Source: Vagococcus salmoninarum
GTDB taxonomy: Bacteria > Bacillota > Bacilli > Lactobacillales > Vagococcaceae
Assembly: GCF_003987495.1 (NCBI RefSeq)
Contig: NZ_NGJU01000017.1
Coordinates: 22,585 to 86,584 of the forward strand
Direction: 5' to 3'
DNA: 64,000 bases
Shown: positions 18,548 to 28,727 of the stretch, piece by piece
How the letters are laid out: every line of letters begins with the position of its first letter
Position numbering within the stretch: position 1 is the stretch's first letter
The notes under the pieces: generated by a model
Seen by the model: the letters and a program-made list of their open reading frames with translations, nothing else
What the model was told of the DNA's origin: nothing
The model's database searches: none
Position numbers and translations under genes: made by a program

Positions 18548-19534
18548 ATGAATATCTTACGAACAATCAAAAAAGTTCCTGGAGGTATGATGGTGATTCC
18601 CCTTTTAATGGGAGCCTTAATCAATACTTTTTTACCTCACTTTTTCGCCTTAGGTGGATTTACCGAAGCACTTTTCAAAACGGGTGCTACCGCTCTTTTA
18701 GGCGCTTTTCTCTTTTGTAGTGGCGCTCAGATTAATCTTAAGGAAGCTGGGACCTCTTTGTATAAAGGGCTTGTTTTATTAGTCTGTAAAGTCTTAATTG
18801 GAGCCACTTTAGGAATTATTGTTAACCATTTTTTTGGTCTTCAAGGCGTCTTAGGTCTTTCCCCTTTAGCTATAATCGCAGCTTTGACAAATAGTAACGG
18901 TGGCTTATATGCTGCCTTAGCAGGTGAGTATGGCGAATCCACCGATGTTGGTGTGACTTCGGTGATCGCCTTAAACGATGGGCCTTTCTTTACTTTAATT
19001 GCTTTTGGGGCCACTGGTATTGCTGAAATTCCTCTAACAGCCTTATTAGCGGCGATTACTCCGATTATGATTGGCTTAATTTTAGGTAATATCGATCATG
19101 AGCTCCGAGAATTTCTAGCACCAGGAGCGAGTCTTTTGATTCCTTTTTTTGCCTTTCCTTTAGGGGCTGGTTTGCATTTGAACCAACTCCTTTCTGCTGG
19201 TCCATCAGGGATCTTATTAGGTGTGGCTTGTACGGTAATTACTGGTGGGATGTGCTACTTCGTGTATAAATTACTTGGTTTTAACTTTCCTGCCATTGGC
19301 GCAGCCATCGGCACCACAGCTGGCAACGCGATTGGCACACCGGCAGCTGTGGCTTTGATTGACGAAACCTTCGCAGAAGTTGCTAGCCAAGCCACTGCAG
19401 AAGTTGCTAGCCAAGCCACTGCACAAGTGGCAGCGGCAATTATCGTTACAGCACTCTTATGTCCCTTGCTTGTTAGTCTCTTGGACCGTCTCGAAAAGCC
19501 TAAGAATCAAAAGGAGGTCATGTTCCATGACTAA
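18548..19534 (+). CDS. 2-keto-3-deoxygluconate permease family transporter (KdgT-like)
   Basis: A 328-aa membrane protein with about ten hydrophobic segments and the KdgT pattern (KKVPGGMMVIPLLMGALINTF at the start, TNSNGGLY, GTTAGNAIGTPAAVALID). I start at 18548, seven bases after GGAGG; the ATG at 18542 is too close. Substrate: the downstream kinase and PdxA2 suggest a four-carbon acid sugar such as threonate rather than KDG. Near the C-terminus an 8-residue unit is repeated exactly in tandem. It overlaps the kinase gene by 8 bases. Confidence 0.87.
   Translation: MNILRTIKKVPGGMMVIPLLMGALINTFLPHFFALGGFTEALFKTGATALLGAFLFCSGAQINLKEAGTSLYKGLVLLVCKVLIGATLGIIVNHFFGLQGVLGLSPLAIIAALTNSNGGLYAALAGEYGESTDVGVTSVIALNDGPFFTLIAFGATGIAEIPLTALLAAITPIMIGLILGNIDHELREFLAPGASLLIPFFAFPLGAGLHLNQLLSAGPSGILLGVACTVITGGMCYFVYKLLGFNFPAIGAAIGTTAGNAIGTPAAVALIDETFAEVASQATAEVASQATAQVAAAIIVTALLCPLLVSLLDRLEKPKNQKEVMFHD
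19373..19420 (+). repeat. Exact 24-bp tandem duplication inside the permease gene
   Basis: Two identical 24-bp copies (19373-19396 and 19397-19420) encode AEVASQAT twice, followed by a partly similar AQVAAA. Perfect identity suggests a recent in-frame slippage event. Confidence 0.9.
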
Positions 19535-20738
19535 TCGCTATTTAATTATTGCTGATGATTTAACCGGTGCTAATGATACCGGTGTTCAACTAACGAAACG
19601 TAATCTTAGGACAACGGTTCACTTGACTGCTACTGGAACGCCCTTCCAGTCCGCTTTAGTTTTAGACACCGAATCCCGGACTTTGCCACCGGCTGTAGCT
19701 TATCAGCAAGTTAAAGAGCTGACCCAAGTTCTCTTAGCTAACCAACACTTCGACTTAGTTTACAAAAAAGTCGATTCCACTTTACGAGGAAATATTGCTA
19801 TTGAAATCAAAGCCCTCTGTGAGACTTACAAGCCTGAACGGATTATCTTTGCACCGGCCTTACCTAAGAGTAAACGAATCACTTATCAAGGGATTCAGCA
19901 CTTAAACGGCCTGCCATTAATGCAAACAGCCTTTGCCCATGACCCTCTGACTCCCCTATGGACTGACCACCTTTCGACCTTACTAGCTAGTGTCTTTTCG
20001 GAAAAAATCAGCCACTATCAAACAACTGACCTGACTTCTGATTTAAACTTAACTGATGCCTTTATTCATAGCTTTGATATTACAAGTCAAAGCCATTTAA
20101 AAACCTTAGCCACTCTTGTATTATCTTCACCCCTCAGAACTCTTTACGTCGGTTCTGCTGGCTTAGCGGAAGCCCTTTTTACCGCTCTCGTGCCACCTTT
20201 GCCAACTTTAGCTGTTGTAGGCAGTCTTAGTCAAGTCAGCCTCGCTCAAATGACTTACGCAGAAATGCAAGGGATAGCTGTGATTAGTATTCCTCCCAAA
20301 GATTTACTAAAGGCTGAAACAATCCCTTATTACCAAGAACTTCTCCTCGACAAACTTCAAAACTATCAAGACGTGATTTTAACGGTCAGTCGGACACCGG
20401 CAGACTACGAGCAAACCTTAGACTTTTTCGCCAGCCAACAAGAGTTTGACCCTATGAAAATTAGCCACATTGTCAAAGACACCTTAGCCACGATAACTAA
20501 GAGAGTCATAACTGAAGCGACTTTAGCTGGTCTTTTGTTAAGTGGTGGTGATACAGCCATTGCTGTGATTCAAGCCTTAGCTGGCACTGGCTGCTTGATT
20601 GTCGAAGAACTAAGTCCTGGTATTGTGAAATCTCACTTAGTCGGTGGTCCCCATGCTGGCCTGCCTTTAGTGACTAAAGCTGGGGCTTTCGGTAATCACC
20701 GAGCACTCTATCACAGTTTGCAAAAACTGAAGGAATAG
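19527..20738 (+). CDS. Four-carbon acid sugar kinase (DUF1537 family, DtnK-like)
   Basis: Phosphorylates a C4 sugar acid at the 4-position; family members act on threonate, erythronate or related acids. The N-terminus YLIIADDLTGANDTGVQL is the family signature, KVDSTLRGNI follows near residue 85, and the C-terminal nucleotide-binding part has LLLSGGDTA. I start at 19527 because AAGGAGG lies nine bases upstream and the longer frame only copies the permease 3' end in another frame. Length is 403 aa. With PdxA2 four bases of gap further down, the set matches the D-threonate route to dihydroxyacetone phosphate. Confidence 0.9.
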   Translation: MTNRYLIIADDLTGANDTGVQLTKRNLRTTVHLTATGTPFQSALVLDTESRTLPPAVAYQQVKELTQVLLANQHFDLVYKKVDSTLRGNIAIEIKALCETYKPERIIFAPALPKSKRITYQGIQHLNGLPLMQTAFAHDPLTPLWTDHLSTLLASVFSEKISHYQTTDLTSDLNLTDAFIHSFDITSQSHLKTLATLVLSSPLRTLYVGSAGLAEALFTALVPPLPTLAVVGSLSQVSLAQMTYAEMQGIAVISIPPKDLLKAETIPYYQELLLDKLQNYQDVILTVSRTPADYEQTLDFFASQQEFDPMKISHIVKDTLATITKRVITEATLAGLLLSGGDTAIAVIQALAGTGCLIVEELSPGIVKSHLVGGPHAGLPLVTKAGAFGNHRALYHSLQKLKE

Positions 20739-20748
20739 GAGGTTGAGG

Positions 20749-21726
20749 ATGTCATACTTAGGCATTACTATGGGCGACCCTGCCGGAATCGGTCCAGAAG
20801 TAACAGTAAAAGCGCTCCTTAAAGAGCCGACTTATCTTGATACTACTGTCATTTTTGGCAGCCCTCAGATCATAGCCCATTACGCTCAGTTACTGAATAG
20901 TCCTTATAAGGTTCATTCTCTGACTTCTTTAGTTGATGTCAAAAAAGGTGCCATCAACGTCTACAATGTTTTAGATTTAGCTATTTCCCAGATTCCTCTT
21001 GGGAAAGTCAGTGCCCTAGCAGGGAACGCCGCCTATCACTACCTTGCCACAGCAATTGCTTTTGCCTCTAAAGGGGACATCGACTCAATCGTCACCGCCC
21101 CTCTAAACAAAGCCGCCTTACACTTAGGCGGTCATCTCTATGACGGTCATACTGAAATTCTCGCTAAATTAACTGAGACTGCCACATACACGATGATGCT
21201 CTGGAGTGAGAAATTCTCTGTCGTTCACGTTTCCACCCACGTCTCTTTAGCCCATGCCTGTCAGCTAGTTACTAGAACTAGGATCGAAGAATGCATTGCC
21301 TTAGCCCATGAGGCGATGTTACGTTTAGGCATCTCCCAGCCTAAAATCGGCGTTGCTGGCCTTAATCCTCACAGTGGCGAAGGTGGACTCTTTGGTCACG
21401 AAGATCAGCGGGAAATCCAACCGGCCATTATCGCTAAAAGACAAGCTGGTTTTGAAGTGACAGGCCCTTTGCCACCTGACACGGTCTTTTTAAAAGCACT
21501 GAAAAAAGAATACGATGTCGTCATTGCCATGTACCACGACCAAGGTCATATTCCGATGAAATTACTTGCCTTTGATGAGGGGGTTAATGTGACTTTAGGC
21601 TTACCAATTATTCGGACGTCTGTCGATCATGGCACAGCTTTCAATATCGCTGGTCAAGGGATTGCTAATGAACGCTCCATGTTAACGGCAATTAAGTTGG
21701 CAGAACGTTTAACAACGAACATTTAA
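20749..21726 (+). CDS. pdxA2: 4-phospho-D-threonate/erythronate dehydrogenase (PdxA2-like)
   Basis: A PdxA-family NAD-dependent dehydrogenase of 325 aa: MGDPAGIGPEVTVKAL at the start, TAPLNKAALHLGG, the metal-binding His residues (DGHTE, MYHDQGHIP) and GTAFNIAG near the end. In acid-sugar operons PdxA2 oxidises the 4-phosphorylated acid, and decarboxylation gives dihydroxyacetone phosphate. No pyridoxal genes are nearby, so a role in B6 synthesis is unlikely. The start at 20749 follows TAGGAGG by six bases. It is the last gene of the operon before a terminator. Confidence 0.9.
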   Translation: MSYLGITMGDPAGIGPEVTVKALLKEPTYLDTTVIFGSPQIIAHYAQLLNSPYKVHSLTSLVDVKKGAINVYNVLDLAISQIPLGKVSALAGNAAYHYLATAIAFASKGDIDSIVTAPLNKAALHLGGHLYDGHTEILAKLTETATYTMMLWSEKFSVVHVSTHVSLAHACQLVTRTRIEECIALAHEAMLRLGISQPKIGVAGLNPHSGEGGLFGHEDQREIQPAIIAKRQAGFEVTGPLPPDTVFLKALKKEYDVVIAMYHDQGHIPMKLLAFDEGVNVTLGLPIIRTSVDHGTAFNIAGQGIANERSMLTAIKLAERLTTNI

Positions 21727-21734
21727 GGGATTGG

Positions 21735-21765
21735 AAAAAGCCAGTCAACTTAGACTGGCTTTTTA
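21735..21765. terminator. Bidirectional terminator after pdxA2
   Basis: AAAAGCCAGTC and GACTGGCTTTT form an 11-bp stem with a 6-nt loop and a T-run. It lies between convergent genes and serves both strands. Confidence 0.9.
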
Positions 21766-21780
21766 TTTTAATCAGACTGT

Positions 21781-22122
21781 TTAAAGTAAGTCGTTTAAGA
21801 CTGAGCGATAATGCTCTAACTCTGTATTAGATAATAAATCAGGTTTCTCACCTTGGTAATCTTTTAGTAAATTCAGAAACCAATGAGAGACATTTTGAAA
21901 GTCATACACCGACATCTTATACTTCAATGAATTAACTAACAGGACTGCCTCAGAAATCCGGTCATCAGCGATGTACTCTAGTAACAAGTCCATTCTGGAA
22001 ACCGTCGTTCCTTCCTCACTTTGGATTTCACCTAGGGATTCTGAAGAAATCTTCTTTTTAAAGAGTATGCCAATCCCTTCACCCATTAACTTTATTTGTC
22101 GCATAATAAAATCATTTTCCAT
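21781..22122 (-). CDS. Small conserved protein, DUF6483-like
   Basis: A 113-aa soluble, helical, acidic protein beginning MENDFIMRQIKLMGEGIGILF. The DWIMRQI-type start resembles small proteins annotated as DUF6483 in Lactobacillales. The function is unknown. It begins two bases after the stop of the PRD regulator gene, whose last codons supply its ribosome binding site (AAGGTGG), so the two are translationally coupled. Confidence 0.6.
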   Translation of the reverse strand: MENDFIMRQIKLMGEGIGILFKKKISSESLGEIQSEEGTTVSRMDLLLEYIADDRISEAVLLVNSLKYKMSVYDFQNVSHWFLNLLKDYQGEKPDLLSNTELEHYRSVLNDLL

Positions 22123-22124
22123 TT

Positions 22125-23939
22125 TTAAACCACCTTCTCTAAATACCCTCTTCTCAAGATATCTATAAATGCCTCACCATTTTGGCAACTTAGCAATTCT
22201 CCTTTAAGTAGGCTACTTTTCGTGATATTTTCTAAAGCTTGACAGACATTTTTAACAACTTTAAGCTGACTTTTCTCGTAACTCAGACTTAGTAAAACAA
22301 AGACTTTCTTATCTGAAATGATGATTGGTTGGCTAAATTGTTCAATGACTAATTGACTATTACTGATTTCTTTAACTATTCTCAGTTGGCAGGCAAATAG
22401 CCCTTCAACGATTAATAGCGGCTCTTGTTGCTGCCAGTTCTGATCGCTCTTAACTTGGGCCCTTTGATAATTACTTGAATGTAATAAACCTGTCAGCGCC
22501 GGCCATTCAAAAAGCTCTTTGATTCTTTTTTCAATTAACTGGTGTTCCTTCGTTGAAAGATAATCAGTGATTTGAAGAATTGAAGGATATCTTTTTTGTA
22601 ATTGCTGATTAATTACTTTAGATGTCATCACTAAATCGTAGTTGCTAATTTTTTCACGAATCCTTAATAAATTAATTTCATCAAAAATAGTGACTGACAG
22701 ACTTGGATAATCATGTTCTAACTGAGTTTTAAGTAAGTAACTTCCGCTCCGACTTTCCATCATTACGGCAACCTTTTTACGATAGATATCAAAAACTTCC
22801 CCTGTTTCTAACAGCCACGCTTTAAAATAAAGGGAGACATATAAGACTTCATCAATCGTGATACTTGTTAAAGTAATCTCTAAACTTAGTTCTGCTAAAA
22901 AAGCTTGGGTGAGATAAATCTCGAAAAAGTGTCCTTGGTAATACTCGTTTCGTTGGGGAAATAAAATTTGGGTGCCGTAAGTCAGTCGCTTACTTAAGTT
23001 CAGTAGATGTTTACTTAGTTTTTTGAAAAAAGAAGGCTCAGTTTGCCCCCTCAGACCTAGCTTCTGACTGAGTCTTACGAAAGCCTGTTCTGTCACCCTT
23101 TCGTACTCAAGGTCTTCCGCCTGATACGTCATTAATTGATCACCAATGTAATCAATCAGATAGTTAATCTCAACTTTTGGTAAATCAATCTGGTACCAAT
23201 TTTCAAGTAAGGCTTTTAATGGCTCTTGTAAAGAAGCTAGCTGTTGATTTTTCATTTCTAGAGAATACGTCAACTTTTGACCAGTGGCTAACCGCTCAAC
23301 CATCACTACCATATATTGCACGATCGTTAAAAAAACACTTTCCGTCAGATTTACTTGATAGTCTCCAAAAAGCTCCCTGACTGCTTGTTGAAAAGCTTCT
23401 GACACTTGATAGTCCCCTAACTCTTCTTCCAAGGTCATGACTGGCAATAAATTGACTGCTTTAATTAAACATAAACGTTTGTTTAACTCGCTACCGGTAA
23501 CTCTTAGTCCATAATACGTTTTAGCAGTGATTTCTAGCTGAAAGGCGGCCATTTTTGGGGCTAAGGCTTTTAAATCTGCAGTAATCGTCGATTTACTGGC
23601 ACCTAAATAGTCACTTAACTGGCTACTACTAACATAACTAGTTTGACTAACTAAATATATTTGAGTTAACAAGCGTCGGTGATTTGGATTCAAATAAGCG
23701 ACACTACTCGCAGTTTCTTTAATAAAGTCTGCCATTTTAGGAGCATCTTGTACAATCAGTTCGTAACCTAAGTTAGTCCGAGCTTTTAGTAAGCAGCCGG
23801 TTTTACGACTGAAATAATTAAAATCTTGAATTAACATCTGGGCCTTCCGTTGAGAAATTCTAAAGTCTCTAGCAATTTCTGTCAGTTTGATTAGCCGATT
23901 TTGTTGCAAATAATAAGTTAGTAATAATTTTTCTTTCAT
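22125..23939 (-). CDS. PRD-domain transcriptional regulator (BglG/LicR/Mga-like)
   Basis: A 604-aa multidomain regulator. Two N-terminal helix-turn-helix segments (residues about 15-60, and 85-135 with SSSQLSDYLGASKSTITADL) are followed by two PRD regions (about 180-390). An EIIB-like segment (KKVAVMMESRSGSYLLK, about 400-480) lacks the usual Cys, having Ser instead. A C-terminal EIIA-like part looks shortened or diverged. Such regulators sense PTS phosphorylation. It diverges from a cellobiose-type EIIC and a 6-phospho-beta-glucosidase, its likely targets. A small DUF gene follows in the same transcript. Confidence 0.82.
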   Translation of the reverse strand: MKEKLLLTYYLQQNRLIKLTEIARDFRISQRKAQMLIQDFNYFSRKTGCLLKARTNLGYELIVQDAPKMADFIKETASSVAYLNPNHRRLLTQIYLVSQTSYVSSSQLSDYLGASKSTITADLKALAPKMAAFQLEITAKTYYGLRVTGSELNKRLCLIKAVNLLPVMTLEEELGDYQVSEAFQQAVRELFGDYQVNLTESVFLTIVQYMVVMVERLATGQKLTYSLEMKNQQLASLQEPLKALLENWYQIDLPKVEINYLIDYIGDQLMTYQAEDLEYERVTEQAFVRLSQKLGLRGQTEPSFFKKLSKHLLNLSKRLTYGTQILFPQRNEYYQGHFFEIYLTQAFLAELSLEITLTSITIDEVLYVSLYFKAWLLETGEVFDIYRKKVAVMMESRSGSYLLKTQLEHDYPSLSVTIFDEINLLRIREKISNYDLVMTSKVINQQLQKRYPSILQITDYLSTKEHQLIEKRIKELFEWPALTGLLHSSNYQRAQVKSDQNWQQQEPLLIVEGLFACQLRIVKEISNSQLVIEQFSQPIIISDKKVFVLLSLSYEKSQLKVVKNVCQALENITKSSLLKGELLSCQNGEAFIDILRRGYLEKVV

Positions 23940-24038
23940 TTTCTATCCTCCACTAATGACAGTTACTCTGAGACCAGTTGATATAAGCTTAAAAAAGCTG
24001 CCAAATATCTTGCAAAAATCATGCTATATGGAACTTAA

Positions 24039-24066
24039 CCTTTCAGTTAAACTTTTTAATGAAAGG
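24039..24066. promoter_or_regulatory. Inverted repeat in the regulator/PTS divergent region
   Basis: CCTTTCA and TGAAAGG arms separated by 14 bases lie upstream of the EIIC gene. They are a candidate operator for the PRD regulator; no clear -10/-35 pair was assigned. Confidence 0.35.
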
Positions 24067-24126
24067 GCTTTTCTGTTTGTTTTATTTTAACAGAATTCGT
24101 ACCTTAAAAATAGGAGGTTTTGCAAG

Positions 24127-25398
24127 ATGAATAAAGATGTTTTGATTGATAAGGTTCAAGTTGTTGCCGGTAAGATTCAAAGTAATCCCTATATTGGGGC
24201 GATTACTAAGGCCTTAACGACGACAGTAGCTTTAACGATTGTTGGTGGAATCGGGAGTTTGATTAATGGCTTACCAATTCCTGCTTATCAAGAATTTTTA
24301 GTCGGCAGTGGGTTAAAAGTCTTAACGGCGATTCCCGCTGATATTACGAATAATTTGTTGTCGGTCTATATTGTTTTTTTAATAGCATATCAGTTTGCTA
24401 AAGATCAGATTGGTGAAGGCTTAATTGCTGGGTTAATTAGTTTGATGTCTTTCTTCATTGTGACCCCTTACGAGCTTAGCGAGACTGGCACCTTTGCTGG
24501 TTACTCTAATCAATGGCTAGGTGTCACAGGGATGTTTACAGCTTTTATTGTTGGTTTAATTACTGCTAAAATTTTCACTACTTTTGTCAAAAAACAATGG
24601 GTTATTAAAATGCCGCCAGGTGTACCATCAACGATTGCCGACTCTTTTTCTGGTTTATTACCAGGTGTGGCGATTGCTTTTGTAATGATTGGGATTCGTG
24701 GGGTGATGGGGTTAACTTCTTATGGTAGTATTCATGACATGATTTTTGGGGTTCTGTCAGTGCCTTTAACGAAATTAGGGACTTCTTTCCCAGCCTTACT
24801 TTTAATTGTCATTATCGCCCAGATCTTATGGTTTGTCGGAATTCATGGCACGATGATTGCTGTTCCCGTCTTAATGCCCATTTTAATGCCGATTAACATG
24901 GAAAATTTAGCGGCTTATAATGCTGGTTTACCGATTCCCAATATGATTTCTTGGAGTTTCTTTGCGACTGCTTTTGTGATGGGTTCTGGTCAAACTTTAG
25001 GTTTAGTCATCGCCATGTCCCGCTCGAAATCAGAACAGTACCGAACTCTTGGGAAATTAGCTTTGATTCCTAATATTTGCTCGATCAATGAGCCGGTGAT
25101 TTTCGGAACGCCAGTGATTTTAAATCCTTTACTTGCGATTCCTTTTATTTCCATGCCAGCAATTAATTTAACTTTAGCTTATGTTTTGTCTCGTATCGGT
25201 CTGTTAAATTACTTACCAGGCGTCACTTTACCTCTTGGGACACCAGTAATTTTCTCTGGATTTATTAACGGTGGTTGGCGTTGGGCCCTTTTCCAAGTTG
25301 CCTTATTAGTCATTAGCTATTTTGTCTACTTGCCTTTCTTTAAGCTGATGGAGAAAAAAGCCTTAGCCGAAGAAGCTCAAGTAACAACAACTAATTAA
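24127..25398 (+). CDS. PTS EIIC component, lactose/cellobiose family
   Basis: A 423-aa membrane permease of the Lac/Cel EIIC family with about ten hydrophobic segments; FVGIHGTMIAVPVLMP and the conserved ICSINEPVIFGTPVILNP block are present. It imports a beta-glucoside and passes phosphate from EIIB. No EIIA or EIIB gene lies next to it, so it must use components from elsewhere. AGGAGG lies 10 bases upstream of the ATG. It is followed after 38 bases by a 6-phospho-beta-glucosidase. Confidence 0.93.
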   Translation: MNKDVLIDKVQVVAGKIQSNPYIGAITKALTTTVALTIVGGIGSLINGLPIPAYQEFLVGSGLKVLTAIPADITNNLLSVYIVFLIAYQFAKDQIGEGLIAGLISLMSFFIVTPYELSETGTFAGYSNQWLGVTGMFTAFIVGLITAKIFTTFVKKQWVIKMPPGVPSTIADSFSGLLPGVAIAFVMIGIRGVMGLTSYGSIHDMIFGVLSVPLTKLGTSFPALLLIVIIAQILWFVGIHGTMIAVPVLMPILMPINMENLAAYNAGLPIPNMISWSFFATAFVMGSGQTLGLVIAMSRSKSEQYRTLGKLALIPNICSINEPVIFGTPVILNPLLAIPFISMPAINLTLAYVLSRIGLLNYLPGVTLPLGTPVIFSGFINGGWRWALFQVALLVISYFVYLPFFKLMEKKALAEEAQVTTTN

Positions 25399-25412
25399 AA
25401 ATTGCCAAATAG

Positions 25413-26861
<1,449 letters not shown>

Positions 26862-26869
26862 TTTCTAAA

Positions 26870-26918
26870 AAGTTACTAGTGCCTACAGGTTAACTGCCTG
26901 TCTACTAGTAGCTTTTTT
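26870..26918 (+). terminator. Terminator after the 6-phospho-beta-glucosidase gene
   Basis: AGTTACTAGT pairs with ACTAGTAGCT (one G-T pair) around an inner ACAGG/CCTGT hairpin, followed by six T residues. Confidence 0.85.
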
Positions 26919-26973
26919 ACTGCTTTCTTTTGATATTTATTGAACTAAAAATAGCTTTTTCACCTTTGTCAGC

Positions 26974-27003
26974 TTGACATCCAAAAATATTGTATGCTAC
27001 GAT
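26974..27003 (+). promoter_or_regulatory. Promoter of the MarR/TauE pair
   Basis: TTGACA, an 18-bp spacer and TACGAT, about 30 bases before the MarR start codon and its AGGAGG site. Confidence 0.65.
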
Positions 27004-27034
27004 GACAACATCAAAAACTTAGGAGGTTCTGGAA

Positions 27035-27487
27035 ATGACTACTACGCCAAAAGAAATTGTCACAGCCTTTGTTTCTTTAACTGAAAAAATTGCCAACAGT
27101 CGGACAAATGTTTTAGACTTCGGGAGTCCTGAAATGACTTTTCACCGAGGAGAGATTCATATGTTAAAAATGATTGGCGACTTTCCTGGTATCTATTGTT
27201 CCGAATTAGCCCGAAAACTAGGGATCACTCGGGCAGTCGTTCACCGAACTGTCGGGATTTTACATAAAAGAGGGCTTGTGACAAAAGGCCCCGACGAAGA
27301 GGATAAAAAAAGGTTCCATCTCTTTTTAAGTGACACTGGCCAACAAGCTTACACTTATCATGAAGAGTATCACCAGGCTCAAGACCAAGAACTTTTTACT
27401 TACTTGGCTGACTTATCACCGACAGAATTAACAACTATTGCTGACTTTCTTACACATTCTACGAAACTAATTGACAATCATGCGTAA
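27035..27487 (+). CDS. MarR-family transcriptional regulator
   Basis: A 150-aa winged-helix regulator: GIYCSELARKLGITRAVVHRTVGILHKRGLV is the recognition region (residues about 52-82), followed by the wing with the basic DEEDKKRFHLFLSDTG motif. It precedes a TauE/SafE-type exporter by 33 bases, and probably represses the pair in response to the exported acid or a phenolic compound; that is inference. Confidence 0.9.
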   Translation: MTTTPKEIVTAFVSLTEKIANSRTNVLDFGSPEMTFHRGEIHMLKMIGDFPGIYCSELARKLGITRAVVHRTVGILHKRGLVTKGPDEEDKKRFHLFLSDTGQQAYTYHEEYHQAQDQELFTYLADLSPTELTTIADFLTHSTKLIDNHA

Positions 27488-27520
27488 AGCCATAGATTGT
27501 TTGAAAGGACATTGATTGCC

Positions 27521-28345
27521 ATGACAACATATATTTTAGGAGTATTACTTTTAGGCCTCTTTGTTGGCTTAGTGTCAGGAATGTTTGGCCTTGGTGGCGG
27601 TGGGATTATTGTCCCCGCCCTCTTGCCTTTATTGCCTTTGATTGGCGTCCCGTCATCTGAGCTGATGTTCATGGCTATGGGGACTTCCTTTGCAACGATG
27701 ATTATTAGCACTTCAGCGACAGCTTATAATCAGTACCGCAATCAAAACATTGCCTTTGACCGGGTCTCACTTTTTTTACCACCTCTCTTATTGACGGTTT
27801 TATTAACTAGTCGGGTAGTAACTAGTCTTAATCAAAACTTTTTAAAGCTCTTTTTCTCTTTATTTTTAATTTATTTTGGTTATAAAATGTTTCGCCAAAG
27901 TCAACGAGTTGCCCCTGGGACACCGCCTGAATTAACTCATAGTAAAAGAAATAATATCTTTGCCGCTATCGGAATTGGTTTAATCGCAACGTTAGGTGGG
28001 GTTTCTGGCGCCGGCTTAATTGTGCCTTTCTTTAATAAAACTGGCTTAACAATCAAAAAAGCTATCGGCACAGCCGCCTTTTGTGGGGTCTTTTTAACCC
28101 TTTTTGCAGCCATTGGTTTTATTATTAGCGGTTTAAGTTACGATAATTTACCCCCTTATTCTTTAGGCTTTATTCATCTGCCAACTGTGGCTATTATTTC
28201 ATTATTATCGGTACCCATGTCGAAAGTCGGTGTCAAACTGATGTTAAAACTATCTGATAACCACCTTAAACGCTATTTCGCCTTATTTTTAATTGTTTTA
28301 AGTCTCTACATGACTTTTATGGCTGTTAAGTCTTTAATTGGTTAA
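27521..28345 (+). CDS. TauE/SafE family (sulfite/organic anion) exporter
   Basis: A 274-aa membrane protein with about eight transmembrane segments in two related halves. Each half starts with a glycine-rich motif (VSGMFGLGGGGIIVPALL near residue 15, GGVSGAGLIVPFF in the second). The start at 27521 is the ATG after GAAAGGA; an upstream TTG is also possible. Substrates in the family include sulfite, sulfoacetate and other small anions. It follows a MarR regulator. Confidence 0.85.
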   Translation: MTTYILGVLLLGLFVGLVSGMFGLGGGGIIVPALLPLLPLIGVPSSELMFMAMGTSFATMIISTSATAYNQYRNQNIAFDRVSLFLPPLLLTVLLTSRVVTSLNQNFLKLFFSLFLIYFGYKMFRQSQRVAPGTPPELTHSKRNNIFAAIGIGLIATLGGVSGAGLIVPFFNKTGLTIKKAIGTAAFCGVFLTLFAAIGFIISGLSYDNLPPYSLGFIHLPTVAIISLLSVPMSKVGVKLMLKLSDNHLKRYFALFLIVLSLYMTFMAVKSLIG

Positions 28346-28398
28346 TCAGTAATCAAAGTCTGTCGAGTTAATGACTATATCGAAAAAGACAGGAGTAA

Positions 28399-28602
28399 CA
28401 TTCATTAGCATCTAATAACTTTGCCATTTTAAACGAAATGCTAGCAATCTCAAAGCTACCTTTAATTGCTGAAGGTAATATTGATACACCAGAAAAGGCC
28501 AAAAAAATTCTTGCTCTTGGTCTCCATAGTGTCGTTGTTGGTGGTGCCATTACCCGGCCACAATTGATTACTGAAAAATTTGCAAAGGCCATTCAAAAAT
28601 AA
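28399..28602 (+). pseudogene. nanE: 3' remnant of N-acetylmannosamine-6-phosphate 2-epimerase
   Basis: An open frame of 67 codons with no start, bounded upstream by an in-frame TAA at 28396. It translates to the NanE C-terminus: [18 protein letters not shown], then [16 protein letters not shown], ending with a natural stop. About 160 N-terminal residues are absent, and no other sialic-acid gene is nearby. It is therefore a deletion remnant; the conserved GNIDTP and GGAITRP blocks suggest the loss is fairly recent. Confidence 0.85.
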
Positions 28603-28607
28603 AAAAA

Positions 28608-28652
28608 ACTGATAGTTGAGACTGTTTAGTCTTTCGGCTATCAATTTTTTTT
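28608..28652 (+). terminator. Terminator after the nanE remnant
   Basis: TGATAG...GACT with a short loop pairs with AGTC...CTATCA, followed by eight T residues. It is probably the original nan terminator left behind. Confidence 0.75.
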
Positions 28653-28727
28653 ACTGCTAATCAGTAACACTTGTTTGACCTTCCCCTTACGTCAGCCATT
28701 AGACTAAAGGAGAAAGAGGTGTGATAG

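Noticed and set aside
19359-19526. Upstream extension of the DUF1537 kinase frame
   Set aside because: It only re-reads the permease 3' end, including the tandem repeat, in another frame; the AAGGAGG site decides for the start at 19527.
28368-28644. Minus-strand frames over the nanE remnant
   Set aside because: They are antisense to a clear nanE C-terminus on the plus strand.
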